Shown in pieces: positions 24,333 through 35,270 of a stretch of 64,000 nucleotides of DNA (positions are counted from its first letter, which is position 1; each line of letters begins with the position of its first letter). Location of the stretch: assembly GCF_048594095.1 (NCBI RefSeq), contig NC_132813.1:7180991-7244990 (forward strand). Direction: 5' to 3'. The notes under the pieces are model-generated. The model saw only the letters and a program-made list of their open reading frames with translations. It had not been told where the DNA came from and did not search any database. The position numbers and the translations under genes are program-made. The DNA is from Paramormyrops kingsleyae (taxonomy: Eukaryota > Chordata > Actinopteri > Osteoglossiformes > Mormyridae).

Positions 24333-26432
24333 TCCCCATCTCATCAAGGAGCTGGTAATTAGTGTTGATTTGCATAAATTATGGGTGACCGATAAATAGG
24401 ACCCAAAATGGCCAACGCATTTGTTTGCTGGTGAAAAAAGCAGATGAAACAAGTTTCAGGTTGTGGTTCTACATTTCAGAGTTGAATTGTGGAAATTTTT
24501 CCAGCTGGGCTGCGGACAAAATGAGAATTATCTGAAGGGAGCCAGCTAATGGTCAGGAGCCTGAATTCAATAGGCTATACTGCCAAAGATTTGGGGAACA
24601 GTGACAGCCAATCCCCTCGTGCTGTGCCTCCCTCACAGGCCAAAACGTTTAAGGTGTCTGTCCCGCGTGTGGATAGAGGCGGGGTACGGGAGCTCGAGCG
24701 GGAGCCCCCCACTTTCTGACATTTACAAATCCATCGCAAAAAGGTCACCATCTTATTAGGGCCTTTTATTAACATGGAAGAAGAATGGGAGAGGAAATGT
24801 CATACCTTTTATCTATAATTTTATCTATTATTTAGAACCCTTTTCAACAGAGCACTTACAGCTGGATGCAAGGCTTGGCGCCTCCCCCACACGGCCCAGC
24901 GGTCCGTTTACAAAGACAGCAGCGTGGCACCCTGGGAAACTCAATAGTCCACCACTAATTAAGTACGAAGAAAACACATTAAGGGAGAACTTTCGGCTGA
25001 TGGTGCATCGGCCCCTCAATCTGCAGCGAGGCTCACCGCTTGGAGCTCCAAGAGTCACACACGGACCGCGGCAGGTGGGCGCTGAGCAGCAGGTAGCTAA
25101 ATTCAGGGGAAGCTACTGATGGGCGTCAAAATCACTTTAATTATTTTGCACACGTGAATAATAACAAGATACAAATAAAATACAGTGTCAGACAGAGAGA
25201 ATGGCAGGCAGGCAGGCAAATGCATATTTTGAATACACAACAAAATACAAATAAAACACAAACAGCCAGCTAGCTAGCTCGGAATAACAACAGGAAGTGT
25301 TTTTGTCATGGCTGCACAGCTTCCAGGACTCCTGGTTAAATGGAGGCTGTTAGGTACACCTGCGGTGAGCCGGGGCAGCGCCCTGCGAGAATGCCTTAGC
25401 CGAAATGTCGCACTGCCCCCTAATTCCCCTCCACCGCTGCCACCGTGAGAGCCGGCCTCATTACAGCGGCAGTGCTCTGGTGCCGTCGCGTGGCCCTCCC
25501 AAGAGCTCCGGCACGGGCGCGGTAATCATGATTAAACCGCTGTCACACGCTCGGCCGGGCGTCGAGATTCCGTCAGGGCCTGCCCCCCCTCCCATCGCCG
25601 AGACACCGGCCCATCAACCCGGGCCCGGTAATCTGCCGCTAGCCGACATGGCGAAGAGTGGAATAATACACCACAGAAATGGAGCCGCGTAAACCACAGT
25701 CGAGAGGCAATTTTAACCCACAACAGATATTTAGACACATTTCGGTAGACATGGGGGCCAAGTAATTTCACACTGACCATTAACCATTTATCAGTTTCAC
25801 CCATACCAGATAAGTCTGGACAAGATAAAGTTTTATTAAGATACGGGCCAATAGGAAACGTTTGAGGAAATCTATTGCTTAGGCAGACTTATTGACACCT
25901 ATTATAACTCAGAATTTTAATACCGAAAACGCACACAAGTAGATAATCGCATTACCCGCTTTCATGCTGAATTGTCTTCAAAGAGGGAGTCGGAAATGAG
26001 CAAAGGGCTGAGACAGAAACAAAGAGGGAGAGAGGGAGAGGAAGAGAGGAGGAGAGAGAGTCAGCTTTATTATGCCAGGCCATGGCATTAAAATTCAGGC
26101 TTTCACACCAGCGCGATTCCGCCGCCGCGCCAAACAAACATTCTGCGGGGCCACAATGAGAGGAGGCGCGCGGACGTCAGACAGCAAACAGCTAGCGGCC
26201 GCGCGGGACACAGACGAATGTCAAGCCGCTTTGTTGTCACATGGATTTAACTTGACTGGTTAGTTTTTTTTTACTCCGTTTTTTTTTTCTTACCACTGAC
26301 GAATGGAGGTAGGAAATGCAGCAGAAATACAGGCTGGAGTTTCATGTTCTGGGAGCAGGCAGGGAGCCATTTCCCGCTCAGTCTTTGGGGATCGTTGGCA
26401 TCGATGTCTCAGCTCACTTCCCACAAAGGCGG
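24333..26432. other. Non-coding; GC-rich block at 25360-25690
   Basis: 25360-25690 is CpG-containing and includes ggtaatcatgattaaacc; 25990-26060 is GA-rich; 26150-26200 is CpG-rich. I see no coding exon. Confidence 0.3.
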
Positions 26433-26456
26433 TTAGGGTTAGGGTTAGGGTTAGGG
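26433..26456 (+). repeat. Interstitial telomere-like repeat, four TTAGGG units
   Basis: Four perfect tandem TTAGGG hexamers, the vertebrate telomere repeat, lie inside the window rather than at an end, 174 bp before a 34-bp tandem array. Confidence 0.95.
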
Positions 26457-26630
26457 TCCCGGTTGGTCCCGCCACCAAGGTGTTTCATCGCCAAGTTTGC
26501 TTGGGATTCATCTGTTTATCAGAGAATAAGGAGAATCTCTGGGAGATAGACCTATACGACCCAGACACCGTCTTTCCCAAAATTAACCAAATCCGGTAAT
26601 TGAATGCGGTCACTCCCCCTGAGACACTCC

Positions 26631-26800
26631 GGAAATGTGTAACAATGTGTATACCACCCTTGCGGGAAATGTGTAACAATGTGTATACCACCCTTGCGGG
26701 AAATGTGTAACAATGTGTATACCACCCTTGCGGGAAATGTGTAACAATGTGTATACCACCCTTGCGGGAAATGTGTAACAATGTGTATACCACCCTTGCA
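26631..26800 (+). repeat. 34-bp tandem repeat, five virtually identical copies
   Basis: Units begin ggaaatgtgtaacaatgtgt at 26631, 26665, 26699, 26733 and 26767. The copies are identical except for the last base of the final unit, so the array is young or homogenised. Open frames on the reverse strand are produced by the repeat itself. Confidence 0.97.
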
Positions 26801-27766
26801 TTCTCACCCTGTTCGGATGGCTTTCTGTTTCTATCTTGGCAGAGTTATGATTCCAGACCCCCCCCCTTAGTTACTGGAGGTTTCACCACCCTATATGTGC
26901 TGCTACGGCCAAACCATAAGCGAATTAAGCAGCTGGTTAGGGCCCAGTGGCCACAAGCCCCCCCCCCCCCCATGTTGTGTGTTTTGCTGAGGGTGCTGTC
27001 AGCTGAGCTGCCCATTATCCTGCCTATATTACAAGAAATCTCCCCCATTCGGTTTTCCTTGGAGCTTCCCCCCCCCGGGAATTTCCATTGACCCCACAGG
27101 GCAGTACTATACCCCCACCAGCTATAGCCATCACAAGGTTTACAAAATTTCAAAGAGTTTAAAGGTATTGCATGATGCCTGGAATTATAATTAAGTATTT
27201 CCAAAATGCATAATTTCATATGAAACTCCACAGAGCATATATAAAAACTAATGTAATCCAGACAAAGGACCTGTTATTCACCTGTTAACATGAAGCTTGG
27301 GGGGCACCATGCATCTTCATGTCATAATCCCGCTTATCCGCGCGACTCCAGCGCGCAAACGTGGGGGTGCTGCAGATCGATGTGCCGCTGGTTGTGTCTG
27401 ACCTTGGAGAGACGATTCAGAGGGGTGTGAAATTGTCCGCTTGGGGGAAGGGGCGGGCAAATTTGACTCTTTTCATGGAGACTGGAAAAGAGATTGCTTC
27501 TACTAAGAGATTTTGGTGATAGGAAACACTACCTTTTCCACTTTGCCCTCTTCAATGTGATAATGTTTGACTCATAATCAAAGCCTAATCTGCATCTAAA
27601 CACCAGGAACTTTACACTGAATCTCTGGGATTATTGCAAAAAGGTCCTTGAAGGTGGCCAGGAAGGGAAGGTTCTGGGACAAGCCCCGCCCCCTTCTCAC
27701 TCAACCTCAAATTAAGATACTCAGAAAGCTGCTTGTCATTGGTTAGCCATGGCAGTGGCTCTAGTT
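26801..27766. other. Non-coding stretch with C runs
   Basis: C-runs lie near 26859, 26959 and 27069. The 128-codon minus-strand frame at 26845-27231 is not recognisable. Confidence 0.35.
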
Positions 27767-27793
27767 CAGGGGTCTCCAACTCCGGTTCTGGAG

Positions 27794-27903
27794 AGCTACT
27801 GTCCAGTAGGTTTTCTATCCTACCTGGCCTCTGGTGAGCCACACCTGTTCCTGTTATTTACCTGAGAAGCCAGGTAGGATAGAAAACCTACCGGACAGTA
27901 GCT
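27794..27903. repeat. 35-bp inverted repeat (hairpin) inside the hAT-like element
   Basis: Arms 27794-27828 and 27869-27903 are complementary except at one position, with a 40-base loop. They look like the sub-terminal arms of a short foldback MITE whose right end has been interrupted by the 370-bp insert. Confidence 0.9.
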
Positions 27904-27909
27904 CTGCAC

Positions 27910-28279
27910 GGGGGGGGGTCACAACCCACTCATATGTGAAGCCAATGATGAGCTGTCCCAGGTGACTCATCCGGCCAAGACACCCCACCTCCAACTTATG
28001 GTTCGGATTACAGCTCCAGTAGGACCTGGACATATCCTGCTGAAATCTGGGCCAAGAGACATGCAGAATCGTCAGAAGAAGCTTATTTGGCATTTAGACC
28101 ATGCTGGGGACCACGGGGCTTCATGATACCACTGTCTGCTGTGTAGCTCAGCACTGCACTATGGTAGAACAACTCATGGTCAAAATGCGGAGAACGGGGT
28201 CGGTGAAGGCTGCCATGGTGTTGCTGACCTTTGGACTTCAGTTGATGTTAGCTGACGTTCTGGCGCAGCCTGTTGACAA
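27910..28279 (+). repeat. Inverted partner of 23960-24332, inside the hAT-like element
   Basis: It begins at a poly-G run and ends cctgttgacaa, directly abutting the right inverted end of the element. The break in similarity coincides with the element's terminal repeat, which supports insertion or capture inside the element rather than a plain segmental duplication. Confidence 0.9.
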
Positions 28280-28405
28280 GTTGGAGACCCCAGCACTAGT
28301 TGAAGTCTGGGAAAATATCCATCAATTATGGCTATGGGAATGTGCTGGGAAGGTTCTTCAGTTTGCAACCTAACTTTGGGGGTCAATTCTCAGCTATCAA
28401 CTTAA

Positions 28406-28424
28406 GGGGGGGGGGGGGGGGGGG
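28406..28424 (+). repeat. Poly-G run, 19 bases
   Basis: Uninterrupted G19, about 110 bp after the hAT-like element. Confidence 0.95.
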
Positions 28425-29459
28425 TGGTTGAGGACTAGGAAGATCAGAGTGTCACTTTTAACTTACCTCTCAACAAGGAATTTTATTCACCCATGGACAA
28501 TCATTTAAGAAAATCACATCAATTGCTAATTTAAAACAGGAAGATATTAGTACAGAGAAACGTTCATAATTTACAATTTTAGAGCTTACCTTATTAACAC
28601 ATGAAAAACAAGCACTGGAAAATGAAAAATATCCAGTTTTTCCAGTTGTCTTGCCATCCTTTCATTCACTGAGGACAACCAGAAACACAGAACAAGACCT
28701 GTGATCTAACCAAGTCACCTCCAGGACGCAGAGGAGCCTTGGCCTGGCTCGGGGGGAGCAGACCGGCTATATTCACAAGGTCCACAGAGGTGATTGGTGG
28801 ACTCGCAGAGCACAGCGCCACCGAAAAAGTCTTTTGTGCGCTGTCAGCTCTCATTAGCATCACAGACGGGTCACTAGCAGTTTGGCAAACAGAAGTAAGA
28901 AAACTTTAAAGATAAGAGAGAGAAAATAAATAAATAAAACACGGTATCTGGTCTGTATCCTTCCTACCTCCTTCAGGATTTGTCACATTTGAACAGCCGT
29001 CATTTAAACAGAACGAGGGGAAAAGAGACGATAATGAATGCCTGGTAAATTCCTGGGGTTGCAGCCTTGCCCAGGTAGTTAGCTATGGTGCTCAGCAGAG
29101 ATGGCGTGTCCAGGCTGCAGAGCAGGATGCTGCAGGACCATGGGAAATTGCAATGACAGACATTAACAACATGGACGCTCAGTCCCGGTCCTGAAGCCAC
29201 CCTTTGTATATTTGCTTTAGCTACCATTTCAATTAATCAATTAGGTCCTAAGGCAAAGGATCTAATACTAGTTTCCAATAGTGTGTCTTATACACCTACA
29301 CATTAAGTAATTTTAGAAGTATAACGTATTACCTTAACCTTACAAGGTTCATGTGAACATCTGAAGAAGTACATTATACTGATTATATCATGGAAACATT
29401 TCATTGATCATAATCACATTTGGCATCAAATTAGTACAGAGGACAAACTATTTTGGTAA
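28425..29459. other. Non-coding stretch, nothing recognised
   Basis: AT-leaning sequence without repeats I can name. Confidence 0.35.
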
Positions 29460-29860
29460 TACTTTCTATATATGCCATAACTATGACAATCTATGAACAC
29501 ATTCATAACATATTATAATGCATTCATATAGCATTATAAACATGGCTATAAATATTTATTGAAAGGCACAACACATCATAGCCATGTTTATAATGCATTA
29601 TGACTGCCTTATGAAGCTCTCATCTATAATGCACTGTAGATACCTTCATATTGCAGTACAAAGCATTCTTAATTGTTATACTGACCATTATAATGCATAA
29701 TGAAAGTACCCATAGTGCTTTATGGACGAGCCCCATTGAAGCTTATGAAGTATTATAATCAACACTATAATGGGTTATGACTGTCAGTATAAGATGATGT
29801 AATGCTTTATTAATTCTTATACCAACCGTTATAATGCTTTATAAAAGTATCTACAATTAT
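29460..29860. mobile_element. AT-rich MITE of the TTATAATGCATTA type
   Basis: A perfect 19-bp inverted repeat (29531-29549 with 29578-29596) is followed by several variants of attataatgc / cattataatg. This pattern belongs to small hAT-like elements common in fish genomes. Outer boundaries are approximate. Confidence 0.6.
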
Positions 29861-31240
29861 TTCTTTCAGGGTGCATGCATACAACATATCTCCAAAAGAA
29901 AATATCTCACTTAAAAACATATTAACCAAATGATTTGACCCAGAATTCCACTGACATCCTGGTGAAGCATAACTGGTTTGCTTAAAATCATCATGAAGGA
30001 GGTTTGTTATGACAACAGATAAGAGCTGCATTGTATACCGGCATTACAAGAGAAGATAATACCTACAGGATCTTTTGTAAGTCTGGGTTCTTTTGTTTGT
30101 AAACTGTGCCACAACAAGTTTGTGTTACAAACACCATATAATAACTGATATACAATTTACATGTAAAATGATACTTATACATAAAACTGTATACAATTGA
30201 ATTTGTAAACAGAATTCTGCAAACATAATGTAGTGTTTTTATTTAACGCGTCGAATCCACAGAATTTCTGAGTGCCAGCTAGATGAGGTGGTGAAAGCAC
30301 TTCAGACGGAATGGTGTCTGTGCGCCCAGCACACTGGAGCGTGTCAGGATTAGCCACCATTTGTGTTCCTCCCTGTCGCCGGGCGACGCCATGCTTTGGG
30401 AACAATATTCAGAAACGGGGTTACCGTGCAACGTCCCACACGTACAAAAAAAAAAACGCCGGCTTGCCTGGGGGGAATGAAGCTCCGCCGTGTGGGCCTC
30501 GCCAAACAAGCAGCGGGGACCGGCCAAAAAAATGGAGGCCCCCACAGGGATGCCATTACCGTGGCCGCTTTTGTACAGCTCAGCTGCTGTAACGTTGGAG
30601 CGCGGGGGTGACAATGCCGCCATTCAGAGGCGGGGGCCGGGATAGCTGGTGTCGGCACTATGGAATCCTCAAAAGACACGATGGGGACATCTCTGGGATT
30701 TGCGCTAAAAGTCGTGACGCTCCCACCAGCCTTCCTCCCACTGATAAGGTCTCCCTCGCCTCATCGCTTTCACCGGCACATCCGTCATCTGCCGCTCGCC
30801 GCTCTCCCAGCGTGTCTGCGGCCAATGCCGACTCCTGCGTTCCCATGTCCCTCTCAATGAAAGCTGCTCTTTGTTGAAGGTCAGCCTCGCTCTTCGGTAA
30901 CCAGGCGCCCGAGTCTTAACCGCTTCTGATCCAACGGAGGAACTTGGACAGAAACCAAAGCGGAGAGGGAGAAGCAGAAGAACCGACTGAATTCCATGGG
31001 TGACAGGGAGGACGAGCTGTGGAACTCCATGGACGCGGATGTGCGACCTGCAGCTCAACATGCCCATCAAACACACAGCCCAAGATCCTGGCTGAAACCC
31101 CAAATGAATTCAAATGAGCCCGAATGATTTGCCTCAGATGTGTTAACAACCATGCTCTCGCCGTGAGAACACCATTCATCACAACAGTCCCAGTCCATGG
31201 ACACGTTTCTCAAAATCTCCGTAGTACTAGGATCATCACA
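29861..31240. other. Non-coding; GC-rich block at 30240-31060
   Basis: CpG-containing sequence with overlapping open frames on both strands and no recognised domain. It could hold a regulatory element. Confidence 0.3.
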
Positions 31241-31482
31241 GGAGGCAGTGAGTGGCTCAGCAGGCTCAGTCTCTGTGCCTGTGATCAAAAGATCGCCGGT
31301 TTGAGCCCCGGTCTTGGCAGAATAGTCACGTGTCCGTGGGCCCTTCAGCAAAGCCTTTAACCCCCAGCTCTAGAGGCGCTGCCCATTGGCTGACCCTATG
31401 CTGTGGGCCCCAAGCTACAGAGAGCAAGATGGGGGTCAGTGAAAAGAAGCATTCTTAGTGCATATGGCGAACAAAGCATGTC
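31241..31482 (+). mobile_element. tRNA-derived SINE
   Basis: The head contains a box A-like gtggctcagcaggct and a box B-like ggtttgagcccc at tRNA spacing. It is followed by a body with gggcccttcagcaaagcc and a tail atatggcgaacaaagc. This is the best preserved of four copies in the window. Confidence 0.8.
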
Positions 31483-34400
31483 TGTTGTTGTTGTTGTGAT
31501 CATAACTTCTGAGTAAGAGGATTCAATATGATGACTCTCGGACAAATAAGGTCTCTTGGCAAAGCCCCCAGTGTTGTAAGGTCCTAGCAATGCCCCTGGT
31601 AAGTGGTATTAGATGGAAAAATATACAATGCACTGCAGGTATAGCAAGAACCTAACAAGACTATTCAATCAAAAGACAAAGAGCATTCAGGGAACATGAG
31701 ACCAGCAAGGGATATACAGTTGTGTAGACTAATAGAGCATTGGGGAGCCTGTTGTATAGAGCAATGATGCATTGTGCATCAGCGATGGGAAAGCATATCT
31801 GGATGCTCCAGAGATACTGATCCGAGTGCTGGACACCAGCCCAGGTAGCCAGCAGGAACTATTAAGACCCTGACCTTGTTGCTGGCACAGCCATAGACAG
31901 GAAGCTGTGACCTTAACGGGGCCTTTGTCGCCCTGGATGGTACTGGTCACGCACCAGCACATATGCAGTGTTAAGCACTTGCTAAGTCAGGAGGCCAAAC
32001 CGGCTTTGCGTGCAGCTCTGATAAATACACTTGTATCCATGGCAGTTAGAATAGATGGTAGGAATTTATTTAAGTCAAGGACTCATTTGAACATCCAGTG
32101 GGAGGAGTGGATACCCAGAGCAAGATTTAGGCCTCTGGAGAGCAAGATGTAGTCCTCTGGTCATCTGTCTGCTATTCAGGCAGAGGCAGGAAAGTGACGA
32201 TCTTGCAGGAAGACCCTCGTCATTGAATGCCAGACAGATAGGATAAAGCCACTGCTTTCTGCAGTACAGCTTCCTGAAATATAGATTCTAAAACCACGGG
32301 AGGGACGTTTACAACATGGCAAGGTGGAAACATGCAATTGTTATTTTTCACATTCAACATTATCTGAATCTTACAGCCATTTATGCCCTCGAGGACCGGA
32401 CCCGATGTGGGAAAATTTGGGCAATGATTGAAGACCACGGTGAAAAGTTCCTTTGAGCATCAAAGACACTCCATTCATCTAGGTCTTCATCAGCCCTGTA
32501 GCACTGAGTAGTTAAGAGATTTCTCACACTTCAAGCGGCCCAGTAGGCGTCTTTGCCCGAGAGGCCGATGAAAACGGACCACATTGATGCACGCTGAACT
32601 CCAACAGAGGGTGACCGATCTGGCACGGGTATGGCAGGGCCAAGTGACTGAGGGGGTGTAAGGGTGTACCTAGAGCCTCTGAGTGCCATGCTAGCATCTC
32701 GCAGAACCAGGCGGTAGTTGGCGTTCTCCAAGGTGTCGTGTCATAACCATCAGTGAGCCGCCCCCACATATCCGAAAAATCCGCCTCGTTCTTTTCCTCC
32801 TGAAAATTGTTTCTTAAAGCTACTGCAACTCTTGGGGGGCCTTTCACACCAGCTTATGGCCATAGATGTAGATTTTGGGGGAGGTTGGGGGGGGGGACGG
32901 GGGACGTCCCCCCCAATGTTGATAATATCACATATAATGCCTGGTTTACAAAAAATAGGCATGATTAATATATCTCATTACATAATTGAAAGTTTTATAG
33001 ATTTTATTTGGAGAACCCCTTATCCTCCGTTAGAACGGTTCATTCTCAGCTCCCTCTCCAGCAGGCAGACTCTCACTTCCAGACCCGTGAGTAAAGAGAA
33101 GATGAACATAGAGACTAGAGAACGCTGAGCGCAGAAGCCCGGTGCGGCTTTGTATGTAAACTTCACTCATTGAAGACCTTGTATCACATCCCACAGTTAA
33201 TCAATAAAATGCTATGTGAAATGGTGGAATTTAATTGTCTCCTGTCGATTACGTTTCATAAAGATTATCTTATTTGATTGTGCAAACTGCAACTAGCGTG
33301 GTTAGTTAACAGCACAGCATAAATAGCAACGCTGCTAACACAGTGGTACGTGGCGTTTGTGTCAGTCACAATTCGCATCCCGCTGTGTTTGCTGTTACGG
33401 TATAAGAATGAGTAAGAAGCTGGTCAAAAAATGGGGCCAGACCTGGCATTTATTTGGAAAATGCCATAAAGTTAGTTACTCAGTCACCAGAAACTCAGAA
33501 TCATTTAGTTCATAAACAGTGCTGGCTGAATGCCCCATTTATTACCAAGGAGGGACTCAGTAAATCTCCAATATTTACTCATATCTTCTAGTCGCTATTT
33601 TATGTGTGTTTTGTTTCTTTCTCGGAAAGTTAGGATGTGTTTATGAGAGAGACAGGGTGCAGCAGAGAGACAGGGGCATCACAGTTGACCCTGAGGTGAG
33701 GGAAATTTCCACAATGAATGCCCTCACAGTCTCGCAAATTGTGCATAATTTTAATAATTCCTGTGTAATTCTGCATACATAATGTGGGACTTAACGCACT
33801 TAAACTACCATATTAGTGAAGATAACAGTAAAATGGAAAGATAAATTTCACATTATATATTGTAACTATAACAGCAATAATTTATAAAGAAAAAAACAAA
33901 CTGTATACAGTGCAACTACAGAATTGCCTTATAAGGCTATATGATGTCACACCTCTGACTCCGATATACCCGCCCCCTCAGCGTTAATAAAAAACCTTTT
34001 AGTGGGAAGGGTGGGAAGATACAGAGCAGGATGATTCTAGGGATGCTGTCCAGCTTAGAGACAAAAGCGTACGACGACAGTAAAAGCTGTCCATGTTTGC
34101 ACAGGAAGTGGCTATCTGCAAGGCTAACCTAGACGACTGACGTAAAAAACAAATTCCTTCAAAATAAATACCGACACATGGTTCTCACACGTCCTTCTCA
34201 ACCTCTCCGTCCAGTCAGTAGGTACCCGTGTCGCTCACTATCAGGCCGCACATAAACACCGGCACGCACACCATGCTGTGTTAAGCGAATTCCGCGACAG
34301 CCACGCGTTCTGCCCAAGACGACAGCGGCAACGTCGCCGGAATTCAAAGAGCGCCTCCAATTTGGCGGAGAGACGCGGCCGGGAAGCTCAGATGTTGAGA

Positions 34401-35077
34401 TCGAAACGCATCACGCATGTTAAACAGCTCTTAAGGTGAAGTGCTTCAAATGGCGATAACAGCAGCTCTTACAAAGTATGGGGCAAGGCTTCATGGGGCA
34501 TAGCTAGAGATTATAGACCCCCTGAAAAAATGTTACCTTGCCCCCCCACCCCACCAGGACTGTCAGTTTCAATCTGTGCCATGAATGAAAACACCACCCC
34601 CCAGGGTTCCGGATAATATAATCTGCTAGGAGAGAATACGAAAATACAAGACTAACCACGTATTTTTGGCTTTTTTTTGTTTTGCAATATGGGACGATAC
34701 CACGATATATGGACTGGGTGGCACCCATTTGCCACCTATATCTTTCTGTATTCAAGGTCCCTTGTAAAGTGTTGGGCCCCTGGAATCTGCCAGGGTACCC
34801 CCGCCCCTAGGGCACGGGGATCCGTGTAAAGCGAGAGCTCTTTGCACATCGTGGCATTTCCCTTCAGCCGTCTTTGTGCGTGGCCCGGATGTCACAGCCA
34901 CCCCTGGCAGCATCAGCGACAGGAGCACAAGCTTCTGAAACAGACACCTCCATAACGACGGGAGGAAGCCGGCCGGATCACCAAGGGTTACGGGCAGGTG
35001 GCCCATACAACCTTGGATACGGACAGGCTTGCCAAGATACCAGAGGATATGGCAAGTTCAAAAGGATTCAAGGGTGC
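31483..35077. other. Non-coding; no gene recognised
   Basis: A faint gag-like phrase in one frame at about 32000-32150 is too weak to call. 34200-34400 is CpG-containing. Most of 33100-34000 is AT-rich. Confidence 0.3.
32850..33060. repeat. Possible dispersed repeat starting at a G/C palindrome
   Basis: ggggacgtcccc lies within 32899-32915, followed by aatgttgataatatcacata, resembling the end of a non-autonomous element. The boundaries are unclear. Confidence 0.3.
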
Positions 35078-35145
35078 CAGTGCTTTATTGTCATCTGAAC
35101 AAGTACAAGTACAATGAAATGCTTGCTTACCAAACCTCACGAGCA
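35078..35145 (+). repeat. Dispersed repeat fragment (tttattgtcat... type)
   Basis: gctttattgtcatctgaaca followed by agtacaatgaaatgcttgct resembles the 3' region of a widespread fish SINE-like repeat. A related fragment lies at 62268-62350. Confidence 0.45.
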
Positions 35146-35220
35146 CTGAAGGGTGTGAAAATGACTCGCAGCCACGCCTTGGAGGCTTAGAGAGTTTTTT
35201 CTTTTTTAATTACTAGACTT

Positions 35221-35270
35221 AATTAGTGAGTAATGAGCAGCCAGTGAGGCTGCTTCTTCCTCACTAATTA
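35221..35270. other. Short hairpin, about 20 base pairs
   Basis: aattagtgag pairs with ctcactaatt and gagcagcc with ggctgctt around a small loop. The stem is short for a miRNA precursor and I do not recognise a known miRNA. Confidence 0.5.

Larger units (their letters stand above)
27767..28293 (+). mobile_element. hAT-like non-autonomous element carrying a captured fragment
   Basis: Inverted ends caggggtctccaac (27767-27780) and gttggagaccccag (28280-28293) are flanked by near-matching 8-bp duplications, ctctagtt (27759-27766) and cactagtt (28294-28301). An 8-bp duplication centred on CTAG is typical of a branch of the hAT superfamily. Inside are a 35-bp hairpin (27794-27828 with 27869-27903, one mismatch) and then about 370 bp (27910-28279) that is an inverted near-copy of 23960-24332. 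There is no transposase. Confidence 0.7.

Noticed and set aside
26485..26807. Minus-strand frames with a repeating peptide
   Set aside because: Produced by the 34-bp tandem array and telomeric hexamers; no other coding evidence.
23944..28373. Paired short ORFs in both copies of the 370-bp inverted duplication, as if a conserved gene
   Set aside because: Similarity extends equally through both strands and non-coding positions; it reflects recent DNA duplication, not protein constraint.
32000..32150. Faint resemblance of one translated frame to a Ty3/gypsy gag segment
   Set aside because: Similarity rests on a few residues; no zinc knuckle, protease, polymerase or LTRs could be found nearby.
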